NCBI RefSeq assembly: GCF_017918235.1
Contig: NC_090565.1
Location: forward strand, 434,001 to 498,000
Source: Porcisia hertigi
Taxonomy: Eukaryota > Euglenozoa > Kinetoplastea > Trypanosomatida > Trypanosomatidae
Reading direction: 5' to 3'
Length of the DNA stretch: 64,000 nucleotides
Numbering within the stretch: the stretch's first letter is position 1; every line of letters starts with the position of its first letter. This document shows positions 19,728-29,636 of the stretch, one piece after another. A program made the translations under genes and the position numbers. A model generated the notes under the pieces. It was not told the DNA's origin, searched no databases, and was given only the letters and a program-made list of their open reading frames with translations.

Positions 19728-20613
19728 GATCATGTATGCGAGGCATTAACGAAGTGGCACCATGCTGCACCCTCTATCTGCACGTTGCCGTCAGTCTCTC
19801 TCTCCCTCTCCCTCTCCCTCTCCCTCTCCCCCCCCCCAACCTACCCTGTGTATATGTCGTGGACCATTGTCATCCCTCAATCACGATGGAGATAAACTCG
19901 ATATCACATCCCTGTCGAAAAAAAAAAAAGAGATGCGCACCGTGAGAGATCGACATCTTTACTTTTGGGGGAGGGAGGGAGGGAGGGAGGAGGGGGGGGG
20001 GACTGTTGCGAGCGGATCTTTCTTTTGTGGTTGTCTTTGATTTGTGTTCATGCCACCCCCGCCCACGCCGTGCTCGCCTCCTCACTTTTGCGTTAGTGGC
20101 CGGAGCGTCTTCTTCCTCATCCTCCCCCCCCTTTCCAAGTCCACTTTGAACAGTACAATCGTCCAGAGAGCACACACACACACACACACACACGACGCCT
20201 TCATGGTTGCTCCTGGAAGACATATGCGTGTCAGACTCCCATTGTAGCAACGACGGAAGGCGGGGGGGGGGGGGGAGATCACACGGGGATGTGAGCCCAT
20301 GCAGCTAAGTGCGCTCCCTGAAGACAGAACTACGCTTTGTTTTTTGTGTCGCCGTCGTTCTTTTTTATTCATCGGGGTTTAAAAGGGAGCGACCCTCTTG
20401 TGACGACTCCCACTGTCCCACTGCCCCCCCCCCTACCCCCTCTATCCCCCACCCCTGTGTTCCTCTCGCCATCGGCCTCTCACTCACTCACTCACTCCAC
20501 TCTCTTTGCTCAATCTAAATGGTGCGTCAAAAAAAAAAACTGTAAACTGTTGATGCCCACGCAATCACATGTAATTGATATCGACAGCCACCCGCACCTC
20601 AGAGACAAACAAC
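19728..20613. other. Spacer with (CCCTCT)n-like tract
   Basis: A C/T hexamer-like tract at 19796-19838, an A11 run near 19919-19929, a (GGGA)n patch 19967-20001, (AC)n 20171-20192 and a C/T tract 20417-20517 before the DERA gene. CAG at 20585-20587 is a candidate acceptor. No gene supported. Confidence 0.5.
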
Positions 20614-21438
20614 ATGGCAGGACTTCACATGACCACCCGCCCGGGCTACACTGGCCAACTCAACGCCATTATCCTCGAGCGCATCCAGTTTCTCTCGAAG
20701 GTGATCGGGCAGCCCGACTTGGAAAGCAAGTTCTCACATCTGAAAGTTTTGGATGGCTCCTGGCGCACCGCTGTCGCCATCCCTGATGACGCGGACCTCG
20801 CTGATTACATTGATCATACGCAGCTCAAGGCAGACGCCTCTCACGAGTCCATCGTGCAGCTGTGCGAGGAGGCACGAGTGCATAACTTCAAGGCAGTTTG
20901 CGTGAACGGCTGCCACGTGGCCCAGTGCGGGAAGCTGTTGGCCGGCTCGGGGGTGCGAGTCGCGTGCGTCTGCGGCTTCCCCCTGGGGCAGATGACGTCT
21001 GCCATGAAGATCGCTGAGGCGACGGAGGAGATCGCAAACGGTGCACACGAGGTGGACATGGTCATCAATATCGGTGACCTCAAGAGCAAGCGCTACGCCG
21101 ACGTCTTCGCAGACATCAAGGGCGTCTCGGATGTTTGCACACACTCAAAGGTCCTATTAAAAGTGATTTTAGAAACTTGTCTTCTTTCGGAGGAGGAGAT
21201 CATTGACGCGTGCATCATGAGCGTGGCAGCCGGTGCAGCATTCGTGAAGACCTCCACTGGCTTCAGCACGAAGGGCGCGACTCCAGAGGCGGTGGACATC
21301 ATGCTTGCTGTGGTTGGCAATGAGGCCTTGGTGAAGGCAAGCGGTGGCGTGCGGGACCGCTCTACAGCGGTGCAGTACATCCAGGCCGGTGTGAGGCGCA
21401 TTGGCACGAGCTCTGGTATCGCTATCGTGACGCGCTAG
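20614..21438 (+). CDS. DERA: Deoxyribose-phosphate aldolase
   Basis: 274 aa, close to the length of eukaryotic class I DERA. Catalyses reversible cleavage of 2-deoxyribose-5-phosphate into glyceraldehyde-3-phosphate and acetaldehyde, feeding nucleoside sugars into glycolysis. Visible active-site elements: EVDMVINIG with D148, LLKVILET, the Schiff-base lysine K212 in FVKTSTGFS, and the second lysine K241 in VKASGGVR. The C-terminus GTSSGIAIVTR closes the phosphate site. Start ATG at 20614 (MAGLHMTTRPG) follows the candidate acceptor at 20586-20587; thirteen earlier open codons belong to the leader. In Leishmania I recall this gene close downstream of the small PDI on chromosome 6, as it is here. 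Confidence 0.95.
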   Translation: MAGLHMTTRPGYTGQLNAIILERIQFLSKVIGQPDLESKFSHLKVLDGSWRTAVAIPDDADLADYIDHTQLKADASHESIVQLCEEARVHNFKAVCVNGCHVAQCGKLLAGSGVRVACVCGFPLGQMTSAMKIAEATEEIANGAHEVDMVINIGDLKSKRYADVFADIKGVSDVCTHSKVLLKVILETCLLSEEEIIDACIMSVAAGAAFVKTSTGFSTKGATPEAVDIMLAVVGNEALVKASGGVRDRSTAVQYIQAGVRRIGTSSGIAIVTR

Positions 21439-23734
21439 AAGGGAGGGGGAGAGAGCGCACCCCGAAGCAGAAGACACACACACACAGTAAGAAGTGGAAT
21501 CCCCTCACCCACTCACCACCAGCACCTCCCCCCCCAAAAAAAAAACCCGCTGAGCTGATGCACATGTTTCGAGCCTTTTTCTTGTCTTGTGGACAAGCGG
21601 TGCGCCGTCATGACAGCCTCCTCCCGCCTCCCCCACCACCACCACCCCCCGCATTCCTTGGCATGGCGCATCCTCTTCAAAGCGTGACGTGGAGAGACAC
21701 TCGTGTTCCCGAACAAAAAAAAACTCTTTTATCCATGACCACTGACGACCACGCAGAACACGCGAAGTTTTTGAAGCTGAAGGGCATATTATCCCACGAA
21801 GCCCTGGTGCCTCTTATCCGTGTGCATGGCCCTCGCATGCCCCTCGAGCAGTCCACACACACACACACGAACGGCACTCCTGGGCTCCTCTATATGCACA
21901 TATTGGTGCGTTTTTATTGTGTATAATACATTACATCTATGCACGCATGCATGTAGGTATGTGTGTGTGTGTGTGGAGGTGGAGAAGGGGTGAGGGAGGG
22001 GGGGGATGTCACTCAAAAGGCCAACACGGCAACGAAGAGGAACGGTATAGCATCTTTGACGAGTGGAAGAGAGACAGAGAAAGGAATGCTCAAAGAAGCA
22101 AGTAGAGGTGTGCGCCTCCCTCACTACTGACACAGGCGGAGTGATTGACGAGGGAGAGAGAGAGAGAAAGAGGACACAACTGAGGCCACCTTTGACCCGG
22201 TGTTGAGCTAACCTATTTGATGAGAAACCCAAGCGTGGGGCGCTATGACGGTGAGACAGCTCGCTTGCTTTTGTGTGTATACATATATATATATACATAT
22301 ATATATACATGTATAAATATAAAAGAGTGAGGATGTCACTCAGAGGGGGGAGGTCGTGCTGGGTGCCTTCGTTTGTTCAGTCTTGGCCATCCTCATTGCC
22401 CAAGCTGGTGTCAAAACTCTAAGAGTCTTGAATACATGCCACAGCTCACTGCGTAGCTCTCCAAGACAACTTGGGCAGCAACGATGGCCTGGATAGGGAT
22501 GTTTACCTGGGAGGCAACGGCTGAGATGCCCTTTCCATGGCGACACGTATAACGCGACGCGCAAAGGCCAGCCACAGCAGCGGCAGCGGGGCAGCCCTAC
22601 GTGTGTCCCAAGGGGGGTGGGGAGAAGGGGGAAGGTGGGGAAGAGGAGGCGGTGTTTCTGGCTTCGGCTAGTGTCGACAGGGGCGAAAACGGAGACCGTT
22701 GAAGGTGACCGGCGCGGAGAGGATGCAGTGTACCAGTGGCCAGTGCGCCTCACCAGCAATAATTGGCGAGCCGCCAGAGGCCGAGAACCGGGCCGCAGCG
22801 CCCTTTTTGTGCCCCCGGGACAGCGTCAATGCCCCCCCTCCGACAACCTACACAACTGTGCGTGTTCACGCGTACAGTCCTGGAACGCCCTGTCTCTGCC
22901 TACATGGCGTCATCAGTGCTACTAACATGTCCCAACTTTTTCTCCCGGCCTGCCAACCGGCATCTGCCCTTGTAATCTTCTCACGCGTACATGGAAGACG
23001 CTCACCCGTGTATCAGCCCGAGCGAGTCGGCCCTCGAGCTGCTCGGAGGCGAAGCACATCCCTCCCTCTCTCTGCCTCTCGCACGGATAGATCCAGAGGC
23101 TAGAAGACAGGAACGATGGCGAACCCGAGCACACGAGGGCAACAGGTGATAGGGGTGGGGGAGAGAGAGGGGGGGGGGAGCACGCACCACTTATGAGGGA
23201 TGCTCACTGTTGTGTTATGTTCTCTCTCCTCACCCCCACCCAATTAGCGGACGCATCTCAGACCAGAGGCGACGAGAACAGCGCAGATCGCCCTTCCCCT
23301 TTTTTGCCCCTCCAGGCCTCAGGTCAGCCTCTACAGGTCCAGAGCAAGCGGCCTCGGCACGTGGTGCCCCGGGCTGCCTTGATCGTCGGTGCTTCGCTGT
23401 GCTGTCTTTGACGCCCCTCCCCCCTCCCCCCTTCTCCCAAAAACGATCTCACATAAGCGGCCACTATCACCCTCTCCACCAACCCTCTCCTTTTCTTTAT
23501 GACTGTGTGTAATTGGTCCGTCTACCAACAATCGTCTCACAAACGCATGACATCCCCCCCCCCCCCTCCCCTCACACACACACACACACACACACGTCTA
23601 ATCAACTCCTTCAAGGATCTCAAGGACACGAATCACCGTCATCATCAACGCCCGCGCGCAGAGTCACCTACTTGAGGATATCATCCTTGTCAATTAAAAC
23701 GTGCAAGTGAGGCGCCGTAAGCATCTCGTGCATC
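21439..23734. other. Longest spacer (2.3 kb), no supported gene
   Basis: AC/GT tracts (about 21473-21486, 21851-21868, 21960-21976), an A9-10 run at about 21536-21545, TATA-rich tract 22277-22320 and (AC)n 23571-23596 near the next gene. The middle part (about 22360-23110) is not repetitive and carries opposing open frames of 139 (-) and 134 (+) codons, neither with recognisable protein features. It may be a long DERA 3' UTR, an old decayed element, or hold an unseen RNA; I see no signature for any of these. Confidence 0.45.
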
Positions 23735-24388
23735 ATGGGCAACTCGTGCTGTTGTGCCGAGCACCAAACGGCTGTGAAGTCCAACATCGCCTTCTTCGAT
23801 GAACTCCCGCCTGGTGTGTCTCAGACAACAGTGGACCACGTCTGCGATGGCGACACGCTTACCATACACGGGGAAAATTGCGCACGTGTGCGACTGCTTG
23901 GCATCGATGCACCACAGCGAAGGGGAAACGATCCCTACGCGAGGAGGGCCACCGAGTACTTGAAAAAGATGTGTCCAGCGAACGCCACAGTGTGGCTTCA
24001 AGTGCAGTCCGGCGGCAACGATCCAGACGGACAGACCCTTGCTCTCCTCTTTGTGTCGAACCCGTCTGGTGGAGGCGGCTTTATGTGCGTCAACATCGCT
24101 CTTCTTGAGCGAGGCCTCGCTACCTTCCACAACCCTGCCGAGTCTAGAATTCTTTTTGGGGATCAGATGCTCAATGCACAGCAGATCGCCATCACGAGCA
24201 AGCTGAACATATGGAAGAAGCAGAATATTCAGGGGGAAGTCGTTTGCACTCCGAACGGCATCTCCTTCCACACCCCTGACTGTATAACCATCGAGCAAGC
24301 ACAGCTGAGCAACCTGCAGAGGTTGCCGATGGCGCAGGCGCTGGCGAAGGGGCTCAGTCCCTGCCGTCAGTGCGACTCGATGCGCTAA
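23735..24388 (+). CDS. Lipid-anchored SNase-like (thermonuclease-fold) protein with C-terminal Cys/His module
   Basis: 217 aa. The start MGNSCCCAEH has Gly2 followed by Ser and three Cys, the pattern for N-myristoylation plus palmitoylation, so it should sit on the inner face of a membrane such as the flagellar or plasma membrane. Residues 33-160 carry the staphylococcal-nuclease fold: VCDGDTLTI (D38, D40), RVRLLGIDAPQ (R53, D58) and DPDGQTLALLFV. Compared with SNase, Ca ligands D21/D40 and R35 are kept (D40, D58, R53), but general-base E43 is Gln61 and R87 is Gln100. The tail (171-217) has H179-x3-C183 and GLSPC210-x2-C213, like the H..C..A..G..PC..C module of Ada-type metal-binding domains. 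It may be a binding protein and not an active nuclease. The start is fixed by the acylation motif. Which membrane is not determinable. Confidence 0.85.
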   Translation: MGNSCCCAEHQTAVKSNIAFFDELPPGVSQTTVDHVCDGDTLTIHGENCARVRLLGIDAPQRRGNDPYARRATEYLKKMCPANATVWLQVQSGGNDPDGQTLALLFVSNPSGGGGFMCVNIALLERGLATFHNPAESRILFGDQMLNAQQIAITSKLNIWKKQNIQGEVVCTPNGISFHTPDCITIEQAQLSNLQRLPMAQALAKGLSPCRQCDSMR

Positions 24389-25805
24389 GACAAACTAAAG
24401 GCCACCGGCTGTTCGCTCTTACCTCTCCCACCACCACCACCACCACCACCACGTGTGTGTGTGTGTGTGTGTGTGTGTGCGTAGATGTGCACACACAACG
24501 GTCCTTCGCCATCCCCCTCCCCCTCACCCCCCTTTCTGCCCCGCATGTCGTGGGGGCGCTCGTCTTTTTTGCTCCGCTTTTTTCATTTCCCATTTGAGTG
24601 ATTTGTTCTTTCTTGTTGCCACTTATCACGTTATGCGCCTCCTCCCCCCCCCCCTCTCCTCCTCCTCCTCCTCTTCCTCCTCCCTCCCGGTATCGCTTGC
24701 ACATCCACCATCGTGAGGCATATTGATGGGGCACAAGCACGCCCAAACCCACTTTTCTCGTTGGCTCTTCTACGGGAGCGCTGGGCCGACACTATTCTGT
24801 CAATCTGTACAAGTTGGGGTAATGCTGCGCACGCCTCGACATTGCCACCACCAACACTATCACAATCATAACATATCATGTACACAATGTGTTACACTTT
24901 TTGGAAAATCTTTTCCTCCTGCCTCTCCCGCGCTGTTGTCATTAGGAAGAGGGTGTTGTGTGTGTGTGTGTGTGTGTGTGTCCCCGTGCTCCCTTGTGCG
25001 TGCCGTCCTCAGTGCACAGCCCCTGACAAAGTCTTTGAAAACGGGTTGTGCGTATCTGTTTGAGGCCGAGGAGAGGAAGGAGTAGGGAGAGGGGGGAGGG
25101 AGGGAGGAGACCTTCTCGTTTTTGCTACTCTCTTCACACATCCAAGTGCGAAGGCGCTGGACGCGTGTCGATTCTGCATCTGACACAGGCGTGCCTATGA
25201 GCGCAGCTCGCCAGTTGACCCCCTCCCCTCCCACCCTACCTCGCGCGGGAGGAGTAATGGCTCTTGTGAGCCACTGACAATCCTTGATTGGATACCCCCG
25301 ATAGTACTTGTTTACAAACATCCAACGCATTGACCTCGAACAGCGCCGCGGCGTGTCTCGCTGTAAATGGTTTGGGGGAGGACGGGGACTGCGACTCGTC
25401 GCCCGCCCGCCCGCCCTCGGCTACCGGGCAAGCGTGCATGTGCACCGTGGTGGTTTCTCCCCGTAGACATCTAGCCCTTTTTTTTCTCTGCGGCTGCTCA
25501 CGTGCTCATCTGTTGGACCTTCTCTGATGATGGTCGCCCGCTACAGAAACAGCTTGACACGTACACACACACACACAAATTGGTCTCTCAGGCTGCGCTC
25601 TCCATCACCTCGCCCTCCCCTTCCCCCCACATACCCACCTCACCCACCTCTCCACTTTCCTCTGCGCAGCACGAGTCCACCTGTACATTGGCCTGCCATC
25701 CCTCCCCTCCCCCCCCCCATCCTTCACATACACACGCGCACGCGTCAGAGCCACAGCCTCGTCTCATCACCTTCAGTGACTCCTCCTGCTCCTCTTTTCT
25801 GCGTC
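24389..25805. other. Long spacer with (CCA)n, (GT)n, (CCT)n
   Basis: (CCA)n then (GT)n at 24428-24479, (CCT)n at about 24655-24684, (GT)n at 24956-24980, (CCCG)n-like 25400-25413, a T10 run near 25480, (AC)n at 25563-25577, then a 60-base C/T tract ending CGCAG at 25665-25669. A 212-codon frame at 25502-26140 overlaps the next gene in another phase; not accepted. Confidence 0.5.
25668..25669 (+). promoter_or_regulatory. Predicted spliced-leader acceptor AG
   Basis: AG ending a C/T-rich stretch (about 25610-25667), 137 bases before the PIBF1-like ATG. Confidence 0.55.
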
Positions 25806-27536
25806 ATGCCGGTGGAGCGTGTGCAGGTGCACCGGCCGCCACGCCGCGCCGGAGCACGGGGCAACGACGGCGGCACTACAACAGCGGTCACGATCGGCAC
25901 GACGAGCAGTCGCTCACACTCGACCACGACCACTACAGCGGCATCGACGGCGTCGTCGTCCTCGGCGCTGCTGCCAGAAGGCGAGTTCATCCAGCAGACG
26001 CGCCGCTACGAAGACGAGAACATTCGAGCGCTGTTGCATCAGTTGCCCAGCTCCCCAAAGCAACTGATGCGACGCCTCGAACAGCAGCAACAGGAGATGA
26101 ACCTCCTCAAGGAGGAGAACATCCATCTCAAGTCGCGTGAGGTGGAGATCTCATCGCTGACGCTGCGGCTGCAGGAACGCATCAACGCTACGCAGAACCA
26201 GGTCGACCACATCAAAACACAAGTGCAGCTAAACCTGGCAAATCCCATCACAGAGGAGGAGTATCACCGCATCGAGGCGCTATCAGAGTCACAGCGTGAC
26301 CTTGTAGACGTCATGAAGCTCGGTGTCTATCGTCAGCTCGGGTCTCTGCGCGCCTCGCAGCAGGCAGCAACGAGGAGGGCTGCCGAGCTCAGCACGTCTG
26401 TCGCGCAACTGCAGCAGGAGAACAGCGATATAAAAGTGCGCCTGTCTGAATACGAATCCCAGGGCGAGACAGAGAAGGAAAAGGCGGACAAAAAAGCGCG
26501 GCAGATTGCCAGCCAACAAGCCCGTATCGCTGAGCTGGAGGGTCACATTGCCTCCCTCGAGGCGAAGAACAAGTCTATGTATGTGGATCAAGAGCAATAT
26601 CTCTCCGCGAAACTGACTGCCCAGATCAAGACAGACGAGGTGGCGCGTCTGTCGGTGCGACTGGAGGAATCCGAGATGGACATGCAGCGGTACCGCGCCA
26701 ATGCAGAGTGCACAGAGCAGAAGCTAGACATACTGAAGTCCGAGTACTACGAGCTGAAGCTGCGCTACGGGCAGCGCGTTCTTGAGCTCGAGAGCGCCTT
26801 GAAGGCCTCGGAGGAGAAGCTCAAGACACTTGGCGACCTCGAGATGGAGTCGCAGTTGTTCATCTCTAACCTGGCAACATCTTCAGAGGGTGAGATGGCC
26901 TTCAGCGCTGGCCCGGAAGGCACGGCGACTGGTCGCTCCACAAACGCCTACGAAGGGTGGCTCGCCCTGCCTCGCTCCCGAAAGTTGGCCCACTCCCTCG
27001 TCGTCACGAAGCGTTGCCTGCACTTGGAGAACAAGGTGGCGGCGCTGGAGCACGAACTCGCGTTCAAGGAAGCACAGGTGTCTCGCCTGCAGGTCTCTCT
27101 TGACGGCGCCCGAGACGCACTGAACAACATCAACAGCCCCTACGTACTCGTGGAGAAAGCGATGACAGAGATGACCAACGAGAACGAGGCGCTAAAGCAG
27201 AAGGTGGGCATCCTCGAGCAAGACAAAAAAGATTTGCAGCTGAAGGTACAGCAGTATGGCAGTAACCTGCGCGTCTTGACGCATCATCGCAAGGAGCTGC
27301 TGCGCATCAAAAAGTTGCTCCGTCAGCTTGGACTTCGCGAAGGCTTCGTGTTCCCCACGACCGACGAGGAGGCGGAGCAAGCACAAGAAGGGCAGGTGAG
27401 TAAAACAGAAAAACCGCAGGCCACACGCAACAGCGGCGCAAGTGAGCATAGCGCCGTCTCTCCAGCGCACCACGCCTCCGGTACTACGCCGCCTGCCTCG
27501 TACAGCGCTCTCAGGCCCATCGAAATGACCTTCTAA
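25806..27536 (+). CDS. PIBF1: PIBF1/CEP90 homologue, basal-body/centriolar-satellite coiled-coil protein
   Basis: 576 aa, coiled coil from about residue 80 to 520. Two stretches fit PIBF1 (CEP90): ITEEEYHRIEALSESQ then LVDVMKLGVYRQLGSLR (about 142-180), like the PIBF1 segment around EEEY/VRFYE..PLR; and LPRSRKLAHSL to LTHHRKELLRIKKLLRQL (about 388-508). The latter matches the human C-terminal part with LxHREELAxMKxIL and a preceding PY-x-L/I-E element (here SPYVLVEKA). CEP90 works at centriole distal appendages and satellites in ciliogenesis, so a basal-body role is expected. The N-terminal 60 residues are basic and Ser/Thr-rich, and the C-terminal 60 are disordered. ATG at 25806 follows the acceptor at 25668-25669; the longer open frame from 25527 is (AC) and C/T leader. 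Confidence 0.78.
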   Translation: MPVERVQVHRPPRRAGARGNDGGTTTAVTIGTTSSRSHSTTTTTAASTASSSSALLPEGEFIQQTRRYEDENIRALLHQLPSSPKQLMRRLEQQQQEMNLLKEENIHLKSREVEISSLTLRLQERINATQNQVDHIKTQVQLNLANPITEEEYHRIEALSESQRDLVDVMKLGVYRQLGSLRASQQAATRRAAELSTSVAQLQQENSDIKVRLSEYESQGETEKEKADKKARQIASQQARIAELEGHIASLEAKNKSMYVDQEQYLSAKLTAQIKTDEVARLSVRLEESEMDMQRYRANAECTEQKLDILKSEYYELKLRYGQRVLELESALKASEEKLKTLGDLEMESQLFISNLATSSEGEMAFSAGPEGTATGRSTNAYEGWLALPRSRKLAHSLVVTKRCLHLENKVAALEHELAFKEAQVSRLQVSLDGARDALNNINSPYVLVEKAMTEMTNENEALKQKVGILEQDKKDLQLKVQQYGSNLRVLTHHRKELLRIKKLLRQLGLREGFVFPTTDEEAEQAQEGQVSKTEKPQATRNSGASEHSAVSPAHHASGTTPPASYSALRPIEMTF

Positions 27537-28751
27537 CGAGCAACACAGTCGTGGTGCGGCTGCCGCGCATGTAGCGCGCTTGCATCCATGCGCGGTCGCA
27601 TCTGCATAGAATAACAGTTGAGAGGAAGCCCATGAAGAGGGTTGGGTGATGGTGGTGGTGGAGCTGGCCCCGACTCGGACCTGTCAACCGCCTACCGGAC
27701 TGCTCTATGTTGCGTCTCTCTCTAGACACATCCTCTTCCCTCACCACCACCACTCCACGTTGTGTGGGAGATCAACTTGCCGGTAACAGGAGGAAGAGGA
27801 GGAGGGACCGCATCAACCTTGCTCCCCCTCCCCCAAAAAATCCTCATCACCGCCACCCAACTTTCCAACCATGTCTTTCATTCCCCACGATAGATTATGT
27901 GATGTCTGCTTCTCCGTGTATAGGTGTATGAGAACTCGTCACAGTGCTGTGCATCGAGTGATGTCGCTGTCTGTGTGTACGCATCCGACATTCTGGAGAA
28001 AAAAAACATGAAGAGCACCCAAACAGAGCAGAGCCCCCCCCGCCGTGCTTGTTCAGATACGCTGAGCATGAAAGGGTGATGCGTGTGTGAAGGGAGACAG
28101 GTGTGTGACGGCAAAGAAGTGTCGAAGTAGTGCTACCTCCCCTCTTTGCCCTCGGCATCTACCCCCTTCCCCCCCCCCATGCCTCCCATCACACGGGTGG
28201 GAAGGAGGGGGGCGGCCGCACCTCCCTCGACGCCTGTCCCACTTGAACATTCCAAACACCGCAGAACCGTCACTATGTAGAGCAATGCTTCACGCACCTC
28301 ATGTAGTGTTCCTTTCTCTTTCTCTCTGTCTCCGTGTGTGCGTGTGTGTGTGATTGCGTACACGCGTGCTCTTACCTCTCCCCTCCTGCCTCCTCCTCCA
28401 TTCTCTACGCAACCCCCCCTTCCCCCTCCTCCTCCCCCGCCTCCCCTGATCATTCTTGCTCTTTTTTTACACACACGCATAGAGCCGCACTCTATGTCCA
28501 ACTCAAGAGGTGAATCCACATACACCACGTCTCCCCAAAATCTGTAGCGCACGCACCACGTAGATCGGCACAAGCTAACCCTACTGTCTTTGTTGCTGCT
28601 GCTGCTGCTCGTTGTTGAGCGTGCGAGTCGGTATTGCCAGCTTTATTTGTTTATTTAAGGTGTTTCCCGTTCCTTCCCGTCACCCCTCCCCCATTCCACA
28701 CACACACACACACACACACAGGCACACCTTCTCACGCTGCACCTCATCATC
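27537..28751. other. Spacer, no supported gene
   Basis: Mixed sequence at 27540-27720, a C-rich patch near 27823-27834, C runs near 28035-28044 and 28169-28178, (GT)n at about 28335-28351, (CTG)n at about 28594-28608 and (AC)n ending in CAG at 28719-28721, 31 bases before the next ATG. Opposing low-complexity frames at 28087-28573 are not accepted. Confidence 0.5.
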
Positions 28752-29636
28752 ATGTCGCAGACAAAAACGAGCTCAAACAGGTTTCTGCTGAGGGGCGGTC
28801 GCACCGCACTGCACCATGGCTACTCGATGCACACCCTCGCACGCAAGCGCTTTATAGAGAACACTTCTGCCTTAGCGCTGACGGTCGGCTTCGTGCTGCC
28901 GGCGCTTAACGGGGTGAACAAGCAGCTAGACAAGCACGTTGACGCTGGCACGGATGTGTCAATGGATGAACTCCTACAGATCTTCGTCACCTCTGGAAAG
29001 GATGCGGCGGTGCTCTATGCCGATCGCCTTGCGCGCATCGCCTGTCAGACCGGCTTGGCGTGCGCGCTTATCAAAAGTGAGTCTGCCTACGGCAATGCCG
29101 CTGTATATCTGTGGGACCTGTACCCCCGCCTGCACCAACGGTATGTGGGTGCTGTGCTCAGTTGGCTGCGCATCCCCATCTTTGTGAGCACCCTCTTGGG
29201 CCCACACCCGACGGCGCAGGACGTAGACTTCCTGCAAGCACGAGTGTCGGGCGTGTGCGCCTTCGAGGACGCCCTGCGTCGTGACTCCATCACGTTGTTC
29301 GGTGACCTCCTTGTGGACACATTACGCATTGCGATCCGTCGCGATGTGGTGAACACAGCGGAGGCGATCACCCGGCAAGCGGTTCTGCGTGTGACCGTGA
29401 CTTTTCTCGGTGCTGTCGGTGCTGGCGTAGGTCGCGCTGCCGCTGGGGAGAGGGGTGAGTACTGGGGCAACATCGCTGGAGTGATAGCCGGCCCGGCTGC
29501 CGCAGCGCAGCTGTGGGCGACAATAAGGAAGGTGCGCATGCTGCGCCCGCGCCGCACCAGCGGCACCAAAAGCCATCGCCACCGCAGCAGCACATCTGAG
29601 GTCTCCAAGACTGCTGCGGCCACCACAACGGCGTAG
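28752..29636 (+). CDS. Conserved-looking membrane-associated protein, unknown
   Basis: 294 aa. N-terminal 35 residues are basic with few acidic residues (RFLLRGGRTALHHGYSMHTLARKRF), which could be a mitochondrial presequence. Amphipathic or hydrophobic helices lie at about 38-55, 80-108 and 133-150, and a Gly/Ala-rich hydrophobic pair at 210-232 and 238-257 has GxxxG-type spacing (LGAVGAGVG, GNIAGVIAG). The C-terminal 40 residues are Arg/Ser/Thr-rich. The stretch around FVTSGKDAAVLYADRLARI faintly recalls PEX11-type membrane-remodelling proteins (DGRDK...QY.ARL), but this is too weak to name it. Start ATG follows CAG at 28719-28721. Confidence 0.72.
   Translation: MSQTKTSSNRFLLRGGRTALHHGYSMHTLARKRFIENTSALALTVGFVLPALNGVNKQLDKHVDAGTDVSMDELLQIFVTSGKDAAVLYADRLARIACQTGLACALIKSESAYGNAAVYLWDLYPRLHQRYVGAVLSWLRIPIFVSTLLGPHPTAQDVDFLQARVSGVCAFEDALRRDSITLFGDLLVDTLRIAIRRDVVNTAEAITRQAVLRVTVTFLGAVGAGVGRAAAGERGEYWGNIAGVIAGPAAAAQLWATIRKVRMLRPRRTSGTKSHRHRSSTSEVSKTAAATTTA

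Noticed and set aside
22340-22759. 139-codon minus-strand frame in the longest spacer
   Set aside because: No recognisable motif and overlapped by an equally long plus frame; the sequence did not show the retroposon signature I looked for.
23317-23400. CACGTGGTGCC as a plus-strand retroposon signature
   Set aside because: One short block matches, but AGTAC and GAGGAAGCC do not follow.
23690-24298. 202-codon minus-strand frame
   Set aside because: Antisense shadow of the SNase-fold gene, whose frame has clear motifs.
27611-27650. GAGGAAGCCCATG as a possible second retroposon signature
   Set aside because: Only about 11 bases match and the neighbouring blocks of the signature are missing.
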